DNA of 64,000 nt from Pogona vitticeps (lineage: Eukaryota; Chordata; Lepidosauria; Squamata; Agamidae). The stretch is taken from positions 17,162,501 to 17,226,500 of the forward strand of contig NC_135786.1 of assembly GCF_051106095.1 (NCBI RefSeq), in the 5' to 3' direction. Below are positions 55,972 through 64,000 of the stretch, in pieces; the first letter of the stretch is position 1; every line of letters begins with the position of its first letter. The notes under the pieces are model-generated. The model saw only the letters and a program-made list of their open reading frames with translations. It searched no databases and was not told the origin of the DNA. The position numbers were made by a program, and so were the translations under genes.

Positions 55972-56815
55972 AGCCTCGTGGTGAAGTGGTTAAACTGGTG
56001 TACTGCAGCCAAAACTGTGCTCACGACTGCAGGTTCAATCCCAGGTAGCCGGCTCAAGGTTGACGCAGCCTTCTATCCTTCTGAGGTCGGTAAAATGAGT
56101 ACCCACCTCGCTGGCTGGGTGGGTGGCAATGTGTAGCCTGCATAATTAACTTGTAAACCGCCCAGCGAGTGCTTGAAGCACTACTATCATAGGCATCCTT
56201 CAGTCTTGAGAGACTATGGTAACATGCTCTGAATCGAGGAGTGTCCTCTCCAGAGCATGAAGCCCGGGTAAGGTAATATGGAGGATAGGCTGTTACCCAA
56301 GCAGCAGATCCCCCCTCTCCACATTGCTGAAATGGTCCAATGGAAAGGCAAGAGCCAATACGACTGGTTCCAGCAACGTCGCAGGAGTTGGCAGAACGAA
56401 ACGAGCTGCCTTCGGGACTCCAGCTCCAGATTTTGCCTCAAGGTTAACTCCTGAAGCCTTTTCCATTGGTGGATATAGCCACAAGGCAGTGGAGGTTTGA
56501 AATCGGAGTTTTCCTTCTCCTAGATGGGCTGCCTTCCATGGCTGACGAGCCCCACCTACCCGGCCTGCTCTTTAATAGTGCAAAAGTATGATCTGATCCT
56601 TAAAACTTTCCTGACTCCCCGGCTTATGCAAATCTAATTGGCTTTCCTATTTACCATATTAAGGCCAGATACAAAATTTGAGAATTACGCGCGCCTGGGA
56701 CATGCTCTTTTACAGCAGGAAGTCCCACCCCTAGGCCCCACCCCCAGGCCATGTGGTCAGGAGACAAAAGGAAAGCACTATGGGGCAGTATATAAGCAGC
56801 ACGATTTTGCTTTTG
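55972..56815 (+). mobile_element. tRNA-derived SINE with L2-like tail, split by an insertion
   Basis: Head to body at 55972-56183 (gtggtgaagtggttaaactg, ggttcaatcccaggtagcc, aaaatgagtaccc); tail resumes at 56773-56815 (aagcactatggggcagtata). An exact 8-bp duplication aagcacta (56176-56183, 56773-56780) brackets the insert. Confidence 0.88.
56184..56772 (-). mobile_element. Composite retroposon inserted in the SINE, copy 2
   Basis: 589 bp between exact 8-bp duplications. On the minus strand its 3' end is gagagactgaag-type tail (ttcagagcatgttaccatag, gactgaaggatgcct), the same tail as the zinc-knuckle LINE. 56236-56560 is homologous to 35345-35670. The 5' part (56571-56772) is unique here and contains gcgcgcgtaa and GGGGTGGGGCC, possibly promoter sequence. 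No coding capacity recognised; no poly(A). Confidence 0.7.
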
Positions 56816-57255
56816 CACCACGTACAGAAAAATTCACTTGAATCCAATTTAAAATGTATTTTCAAATTCTCCCTTAGTGCCCCGTCTTACCAGAAACACT
56901 TTGCTTTGCTTAAAGATTTCAGGTTTTGCAAATTAAGTTTTAGAATGAATCACCAGTTGCCCTTTAGACTAGTGTGTGTATTGGAGAGGGAAGACTGGAA
57001 AAAAGAAAGGCTGAAATTATGGATTGGCTCCACATTATAGAGTACTAAAAACATATTAACTTCCACAGATATTAAATGGAAAAACAGTGATATGTTATTA
57101 ATGTTTGCTCTGACTCTTGAGCCTTTTATTGCTTACCAAGGCATGCATTTGACTTTACCTTTTTGCTAACATTATTTCATTTAGCAGTGGTATATATAAA
57201 ATTGCTCATGCCCTCTCTCTCCGAAAGCTATGCTCTCTCTCTCTCTCTGGGAATA
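56816..57255. other. Unannotated sequence with short (CT)n
   Basis: (CT)n at 57211-57248 just before the hairpin. Nothing else. Confidence 0.4.
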
Positions 57256-57372
57256 CATTTCTTGTATACCTAATGCATGGATTTTGATCTTCTTTTCACT
57301 CCCAATTCACAGCTACTGTGAACTGGGAGGGAAAAGAAGATCAAAATCCATGCATTAGGTACACAAGAAATG
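57256..57372. repeat. Near-perfect hairpin, 57-bp arms, 3-bp loop
   Basis: Left arm 57256-57312 and right arm 57316-57372 are inverted copies with only 3 mismatches. The loop is cta. No terminal repeat of a known MITE family is seen. RNA from either strand would form a long stem. Confidence 0.92.
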
Positions 57373-58255
57373 CAGCACTGTTAACAGCATACCTATTAGT
57401 TTTGGAAGTAAAATAAAATGGAAGGCATATGACAATAATTGAATTTAAACACCTTTTGATATGGCAAAGCAGTTCACTTGAGAGAATCATTGCCAATAGT
57501 AGTGAGAAATAATTTCAGTAGATGAAATCAGCACTATGAGCAGATGGGTTTGGAAGGTAAAGATTATTCTTATCTAATTCTAATGGCTTTTCATAGATGG
57601 GCGAGAGGAAATAAATAGGGAAAGCTTTTTAAAACTTCATATGTCATAATCTTGGATGAAGTGAAATTCATTGGCAGTAGGGCTGGGACAGCCATAAAAA
57701 TACTCCATCATATGATGCCCAGCCATTTTAAGGAACTGTGGTACAAAATACAGCGATGGCTGCAAACTTAGATAGCCTTAAAGGGGGCTAAGACAAATCC
57801 ATAGAGAAGACCTTGCCAACACTGGTTAGACTGTTAGATAATGGCTATTAGATATTAGCCAGAATCCCATTGATGTTCACATAAGATTTGCTTTACTTGA
57901 TGTAGATAATTGAGGCTAAATGATGAGGTGCACACCACTCATGTTCCTGACCGTGTACTTGATTGCACAACCAAGATGGGCTCTGCCACCTCATCAATTA
58001 GCTGTAGCAAGTTACAGAAAGCCAATGCAAACACCACTAGACTTCTGGACAAGGGATATTAGGCTACCAGACAGAATATTCCTTAGCAAAAGCAGCAGTT
58101 TATAGATCAATCAAATCCTGAAGAGCTGGCAGGAAGGCATGGATGAAGCCTTCGTATTCAGAGATAGGCAGCATCAAGAGCTTGGCAAAGTTACTTGTTG
58201 GAATGGAGGTTCCATGGTTCAGCATCATGCTAGCTAGGTGATCCCGGGAGCTATA
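57373..58255. other. Unannotated sequence
   Basis: Nothing recognised. Confidence 0.4.
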
Positions 58256-58263
58256 GTTAAAAG

Positions 58264-58503
58264 CAGGGATGTTGGTACATCTTTGGGTTCAAGTCCTAGT
58301 CTTTGGTACCAAGTCTGAGTCCTTGGTCCCAAGTCAGAGTCCCTATTAAAAACAAGCTTTCCCCCCCCCCAGGAAAAAAAGGGAGAGATGGATGGGTTCT
58401 GAGTCATGATTTGAGTTCAGGTCATTGGGAAAAAGAAAACAATTTGAGTCGCATTCAAGTCACCACATGATAGCTAGTCCAGCGGCTTGTGTCCCCATCC
58501 CTG
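58264..58503. mobile_element. Non-autonomous hAT element (240 bp)
   Basis: Short inverted ends CAGGGATG, with 8-bp duplications gttaaaag (58256-58263) and atgaaaag (58504-58511), 6 of 8 identical. The interior is made of degenerate aagtc/gagtcc words, as at 7872-7976. Confidence 0.65.
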
Positions 58504-58511
58504 ATGAAAAG

Positions 58512-59284
58512 TATTTTCTTTTTCAAGCTCAGAGTATACCACTGATTATCATTTAATGGTGAAACAGAAAAGAGAGGATTGTTTTATCTCACCTTGTTTT
58601 GTTTTATTGATACTCCGCTTTTCTTCCTTGATGACCTAAAGTGGTTTACAATATGAATTTAAAAAAAAAACAATAAAGACTAAAAACTCACAATGGCCCA
58701 TATCCTACTTTCACTAGCACAGCACAAACAGCACAGCTTTTGGACATTAATTTCCCAATGCTGAGAAATCACCAATAGACACTGTCAGTTGCCTACAGAG
58801 TTGTATATGTGGAACATGTGTTCTTGGGAATGGAGGTTCACAACCATCCTGACATTGTGAATGGAGTATAGATCAGCTCACAATAACTGAAGAGGCATAG
58901 TATGAAAGTGATCCAAGTGTTTATTATGAGCTGACTCACAGGGGTGAGCTATGAAGAAGACTGATGAGTACTCTGTAACTAATCAATGGAGAAGCAAGAA
59001 CATTCATCTGAAAAGCTTTGGTCTTAATAAGATTCTCCGTTTCTTATTGCCTTTGACATTTCAAATTGAAAACAGGTGAGCTTGATTGAAGGCAAGGAGA
59101 GCACACTTTTTGGTCCTTAAATATCTTCTGTAAAATACAAAGGACTCTTAAAGAGCTACAAACACTGAGCATTTGCCACGATCCCTTATTTAATGGTAGG
59201 AAAAGGAAGCTGCTAAGCATATACTTCTAGGATGCATTTAGAATGCATTAGAACATGGAAATTCCTTATTCCTTTTTGCCATTC
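58512..59284. other. Unannotated sequence
   Basis: Nothing recognised. Confidence 0.4.
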
Positions 59285-59286
59285 TG

Positions 59287-60140
59287 TGATACTGGCTGAA
59301 ATCCTGTTGCTTGGCATCCTTAAGTAGCAATAGAGTAGGCCTAGTGGGGGGGGGGGTTGAATGAGTCCCATGCGACTCCACAGTTTCCACTGATTCAAAT
59401 GAGCCTAATCTAGCTGTAACTTACCACACTCAAGTCAGTTGCAAACAAAGTAGGTCCATTTGAATCAGTGGCCAAAATCCTGTTGCTTGGCATGTTAAAT
59501 TACAGTAGAGCAGGCCCATTGACTCAAAGAAGATCTAATGTGCTAGGGTTAGAGTTGTACTTGGTGTACTAAAGCAGGTTGCAATTAGAGTAGACCCATT
59601 TGAATCAATTAAACTTATAGAAGCATTGACTCACCAAATCTTTATTCATTCAATGGGCCTAAAGGTTCCCCTTGACATTTAGCCCAGTCGTGTCCACCTC
59701 TAAGGCGCAGTGCTCATCTCCGTTTCCAAGCCATAGAGCCAGCGTTTGTCCATAGACAGTTTCCGTGGTCACGTGGCCAGCACAACTAGACACAGAACGC
59801 TGTTACCTTCCCACCAAGGTGGTACTTATTTATTTACTCGCATTTGCATGCTTTCGAACTGCTAGATTAGCAGGAGCTGGGACAAGCGACGAGAGCTCAC
59901 TCTGTTGTGTGTTTTCGATCTTATGACTGCTGGCCTTCTGACCTTGCAGCACAGAGGCTTCTGCGGTTTAACCCACAGCACCACCACGTCAATGGGCCTA
60001 CGGTAGTGCAATTTAATATGCTAAGCAACAGGATTTGGGCCAATGGAACATACAGAGGAACTGACTTGCTAAACACCCGATTCAATAAGTCTACTCTAAT
60101 GTGACTCACTAAGCTAAGCAACAGGACTTCAACCACTGAA
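59287..60140. mobile_element. Nested foldback repeat with ATCCTGTTGCTT ends
   Basis: The word ggctgaaatcctgttgcttg begins at 59295 and recurs as gccaaaatcctgttgcttgg at 59461. Inverted versions (aagcaacaggatttgggcc at 60023; aagcaacaggacttcaacca at 60117) lie at the other side. This makes two nested inverted pairs, a DNA-transposon-like foldback family, split by a Sauria SINE. Confidence 0.55.
59662..59989 (-). mobile_element. Sauria SINE
   Basis: Minus-strand full-length copy (tail aaggttccccttgacatt at left, head ggtttaacccacagcaccac at right on the plus strand). Exact 11-bp duplication caatgggccta (59651-59661 and 59990-60000). Confidence 0.95.
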
Positions 60141-61311
60141 GGAGAGTATTGATTCCAATCATAGCAGCCAGGAAACATCAAAACAGTTTAAAAGGCCAAT
60201 TTGTGGAGTTGACAGGTCAGAATCATAATCATTCCCAAAGATTTTTGGGTCAAAACCTGGGATCAGGGTACAGTGCCTTGTGATGTCACGGTCTTAGTGA
60301 TGTCTTGGGATGGGTCCCTGTGATATCACAGAGATTGGGAGGGATGGGTTGTCATTGGCCCCAGTTAAGTATCAAGCACAATATCCATTCAAACGCATTC
60401 ATGCTGAGCCAGAGAGCCCTGGTGTTAGCAGGAATGAGGGAGAAAGAACATCCAGACAACCCCTAAATAAATAAATATCAACATTTTCACTTAACCAACA
60501 CTGGTCAACTGAGATTTCTCTCCCTAACCAAAGGCCCTGAGAAACCCAGTTATTCTTTGGAACTCCAGTTGCTGGCCCGAGACCAACCCAACCCAGTTTG
60601 AAGGAACTTTTTTCATACCCTTCTTATGAACGCTAAGTTTGACTCAATTGGAAGGCTCTGAGGCTTAGCTAAACCTAGTTCAGGCTTCCTGTTCCAATCC
60701 CAGGAAGGTCTCTCAAGAATCTCAGCAGTGATTTTCAGAAATGGAAATACATTCTCTGAGCTCCTTGGTGCCAGGACAAGTTTTTCAGATTAAAGTGTTC
60801 TGTTCTTTGAAGAAGTGAGTCAACACTGGTTGCCTGGGAAGAGGACTGTATCCTGTTAACACTAGTGTGTGGGCCAGAACGATGAGACTAACTGCGCCTG
60901 CTGAATCTCCCTGGTAGAGAAGGGCATGAATTTAGTTTGACTCATCCAGTTTGGATAAGCTTTAAGAGGACAAAAAAGTATTTCAGTATGAGCACAATAG
61001 GAAGAATGTGATGTTAAATAAAAAGGGTACAGGTAAGGATGCAAAGCCCTCAGATTTATCTATCCTACCTAGGGCCCAGGGCAGCATACCTAGTCACACA
61101 GGCCTTTGGTCCTTGTGTCTCCCTGATCTAGTCCAAAGCCCCGGGCAGAGCAGGTTCTGCAATGCAAGAAGCAACCACTTGGCACCCTCTGTTTAAATAT
61201 CTTCAGTGAAGGCGAGTTGACCACCTCCCAATAAGGTCTGTTCTACTGCCAAACAGCTCCCATGACTAGGAATTCAGTCCTTATTTTTAGCTGAAACTAA
61301 AACAAAGAAGT
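60141..61311. other. Unannotated sequence
   Basis: Nothing recognised. Confidence 0.4.
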
Positions 61312-61416
61312 AGGCATCCTTCAATCTCAAGAGATTATGGTCTGAATAGAGGTCTTGGAACAGCGTCTAGTGTCGCTGAGAAGGCTAATTCGAGTGTGAC
61401 CATCCCTTCCACCAAA
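61312..61416 (-). mobile_element. 3' tip of the zinc-knuckle LINE
   Basis: taggcatccttcaatctcaa, tcttggaacagcgtctagtg and ccatcccttcca match 45092-45210 with a small internal deletion. Confidence 0.75.
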
Positions 61417-62374
61417 ACCAAAACACATTGGTACTAATAAACTCATTGTTCTTTTCTTGTGCAATTACCATCAGGCTGGATCATGCCCCATCGTGCTAAA
61501 GCAAGATATTATATACACAGAGATCTGTAGCTGGAAGGAACTAGAGATAGGATTTTCAGGGTTGGGTTTTTTAATGATAAACCACATACTTCTCCATTTT
61601 GGGAGTTCAACCTGACTTACAAAAACCTAAGTGTGGCTCACTTGGGGAAGAGGCCCCAACTGGAAGACTTTGAGGCCTTGCCAGGCTGAGTTTCCATTTC
61701 AGAAAGAAAGCTCCTAGTACGAGCAGTGGGATTGGAACAAGAAGCATGAACTAGGCCTAGCTAAGCCTCAGTGACTTCCAGCGGGGTCTCCGCCTCCCCC
61801 CCCCCCAGGAGAGCTGTAAGGCGTCTATCAGGTAGAAGGCTCGGAAAGGAGAATAATGAAATTTCTAGTCCAAAACACCCCACAACCCCAAGGGTCATCA
61901 ACACTAATCAGAAAGTTCTTCTTAATGTTCAGTTGAAATCTTCTTCTTTGTGCCCGGATACCATTTTATTCCATTGAAAATCATGCAAAATAACTAGACC
62001 TTGCTTTTAATTAGCGGCCCCTAAAGATGTGAGAACCAGTTAGATTCAGTGCATTGTACTCTGGACTCTGGGGCAGCAACAATGGAGAACATCCATTCCT
62101 TGGGACACAAGGAACATATACTGTATGTACTGTACAACTGATTTCTAGATTCTCCGTGGTGATTCCCCACAAATCACTCATGGGAACCCAAGAGCAATGA
62201 AGTTATTAAACCCAGATAGGAACACCATTTGTATGTTTTGTTTCTTCATCATATCTTTATTCTGTCTTTCCTCCAGGAAGCTCAAGCATTTCCTCTTCGT
62301 TGCTTTACCTCACAACAACACTGTGAGGTAGGTGAGACTGAGAGAGAGAAAGGGTCCCAAAGTGCGTCTCATGC
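61417..62374. other. Unannotated sequence
   Basis: Nothing recognised. Confidence 0.4.
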
Positions 62375-62382
62375 CTCAAGGA

Positions 62383-63363
62383 TAGGGTTGCCAGATACAT
62401 GGGTACCAAAAGGAGGACATAGAAAGACAAAAAAAGAGGACAGAGGAGGACGTATCGAATGTTTCATTTCAACTGCTCCAGATTAAACCCGCAATCAATA
62501 CAATTTTATTACAATAGCTGCCAGTAAATGTTTCTTAGTGAACCGCTCCAGATTAAACCCGCAATCAATACAATTTTATTACAATAGCTGCCAGTAAATG
62601 TTTCTTAGTGAACCGCTCCAGATTAAACCTGCAGCCAATACAATTTTATTACATTACCTGCCAGTAAATGTCTCTTAGTGAACCAACCAAGAAACAGTCA
62701 TGTTAAAAAATAAAAATAAATTCAATGGAGGCTTTTTTTCAAAATACCAAAAAACATTATTTAAACAACCAATTGTACCCGAACCCACCCTGGCCCGGCT
62801 GCGGGATCCCCCAGCCGCTCGCACTCTGCACAGGCTCAGAAGCAACCTTGCTAATCCAGATGCCCAAACAAGGCTCTGGTGCAGGCAGGGGAAAAGCCGA
62901 ATGAGGCAGCCTCCCCTCCCCCCCGAGGGTCATAAGTTCAAGGCTGGGAAGTGTGGGAGTTGGAGTCCCCGAAAGGGACTTTGAACACGCACAGTCCGGG
63001 CGCTCGCCTTCCCATCAATGTGCTTGGGCGCTGCTTGCTCCTGCCTGGCTCGGCGGGTGGCGCTCTGCTCGCGCTGCCTTTCTGGGTTCCACATGGGCTG
63101 GGCAGCAGCCACGGTGGTGGTGGGAGGGGGCAAGGGCTGCACTCTAGCATCAATGACAGGTAAAGGGGGGTGGGCAGGCAGATGGGGGCGGGGAAAGACA
63201 GGGGGAGAGGGTCCTTCCACCTCTCCCCCTCACTTCCAAGTTTATAACATAAAATATACAAAAGCCTGACATTTTAAAGGTTTTTATCTTTGCCTGCCGG
63301 ATGGAGGACACTAGGCTAAAAAGGAGGACATGTCCTCCTTTTGCTGGACATCTGACAACCCTT
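62383..63363. mobile_element. Non-autonomous hAT element (981 bp)
   Basis: Ends TAGGGTTGCCAGAT and (opposite strand) AAGGGTTGTCAGATG, with extended inverted similarity including aaaaggaggaca. 8-bp duplications ctcaagga (62375-62382) and ctcaaggg (63364-63371), 7 of 8 identical. Inside are a 3 x 70-bp tandem repeat and a CpG-rich block (62775-63200). The overlapping open frames of the CpG block are compositional. No transposase. Confidence 0.85.
62475..62684. repeat. 3 x 70-bp tandem repeat inside the hAT element
   Basis: Units start at 62475, 62545 and 62615 with gctccagattaaac. The first two are essentially identical; the third differs at a few bases. Confidence 0.95.
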
Positions 63364-63371
63364 CTCAAGGG

Positions 63372-63479
63372 GGACTAGAACCAAAATATCCCAAGTTCCA
63401 TCCAATACTGTAATCTCAATGATAGTTGGGAGGTTCTGGGAGATGTAATGTTTTAAAAATCATTCTAAGCTCTGCTCAG
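63372..63479. other. Short unannotated spacer
   Basis: Nothing recognised. Confidence 0.35.
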
Positions 63480-63720
63480 ATAGGTGGCTCAGTATGTTGG
63501 GTACCTGGCTGTGGAGCCAGAGACTAGCGATTCCTCCCAAGAGAACAGCCAGCCTGTGTAGCCTTGGGCAAGCTACACATTCCCAGGGTGCTCCCATAAA
63601 AAGAGAACAATATGTTGGAGGTTTGCAACCTCACATGCTGCCCCTAGTAGGCATGGCTGAGAGGGACCATTCTGGGCTGGGATGCCTGTCAACCATTAAC
63701 AGCACTAACCAATAGTTTCT
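63480..63720 (+). mobile_element. tRNA-derived SINE (long form)
   Basis: Head aggtggctcagtatgttggg, tacctggctgtggagccaga, then gccttgggcaagctacaca, words seen in squamate tRNA-SINE bodies. Right end uncertain. Confidence 0.5.
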
Positions 63721-64000
63721 TCCCTGCTTTGGATTCAAAGGGAACTCTGCATTTTCCTCTTTTTTTCCCTGCTGGAGTCCAGTCAGTCTGTTCAAAGCAG
63801 TCAGTGAGTCTGTTGAGGCCTGTAGCTGAGGTAGACATATTTTGTCAGTTTGCTGTTTGATCTCTTCAACTGTAAGTAAAAAAAATTGGTTTTTATTCTT
63901 TCTACTATCAATATCTTAGAGTGAGTTATTGTGACTGTAAGTGGTGATTAATTAGAGAAAAGGGGTGGACTACTCTGGGGAACTTGAAGCTAATTCTGCT
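63721..64000. other. Unannotated sequence
   Basis: Nothing recognised. Confidence 0.35.

Overview
The window reads as an intergenic to gene-neighbourhood segment of a squamate reptile (lizard) nuclear genome. The support is a single-exon vertebrate melanocortin receptor gene, SINEs of the Sauria type, a BovB fragment, CR1/L3 and L2-type LINE pieces, hAT and mariner-type MITEs, Penelope-like remnants, and long tetranucleotide arrays. No bacterial-style gene organisation is present. Species cannot be fixed from the sequence alone.

Only one host protein-coding gene is clear: MC3R on the minus strand at 41397-42380 (327 codons). Its upstream minus-strand flank has a TATA-like box about 390 bp before the ATG. 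Everything else recognisable is repeat-derived.

Layout. 1-10 kb: an old CR1 3' fragment, tRNA-derived SINEs, a GC-rich hAT MITE and compound microsatellites. 10-22 kb: a CR1/L3 fragment split by a hAT MITE, the 3' part of another LINE with a zinc-knuckle-like end, two Penelope-related foldback elements (13996-14221 and 20077-20304) carrying hammerhead-ribozyme cores, an L2 fragment, a Sauria SINE, LTR remnants, a BovB fragment and L2 tails with long tetranucleotide arrays. 22-33 kb: two homologous GC-rich elements, an LTR remnant, an 81-bp minisatellite whose units look like splice acceptor, 17-nt exon, splice donor on the minus strand, a TA-target MITE, a complete L1-like non-autonomous insertion with a perfect 19-bp target duplication, and a Penelope GIY-YIG-region fragment. 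33-50 kb: SINEs, a 137-bp foldback hAT MITE, MC3R, a mariner-type MITE, and a nested stack (SINE interrupted by hAT, the hAT interrupted by a solo LTR and by an L2 tip). 50.7-55.1 kb: a near-complete L2-type LINE on the minus strand with an uninterrupted endonuclease-reverse transcriptase frame of 1007 codons. 55-64 kb: more SINEs and nested insertions, a near-perfect 57-bp-arm hairpin, another hAT MITE, a foldback family interrupted by a Sauria SINE, and a 981-bp hAT element with a 3 x 70-bp tandem repeat.

Most signal here is the record of transposable elements around one receptor gene. The strongest points for a second look are the head-to-head hammerhead motifs in the foldback elements, the repeated microexon-like minisatellite, the intact L2, the ZNF143-like motifs inside a foldback hAT MITE, and the shared 3' tail between a LINE and a shorter repeat. 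All reading was by eye. Similarity statements refer to copies inside this window or to remembered family signatures, not to searches.
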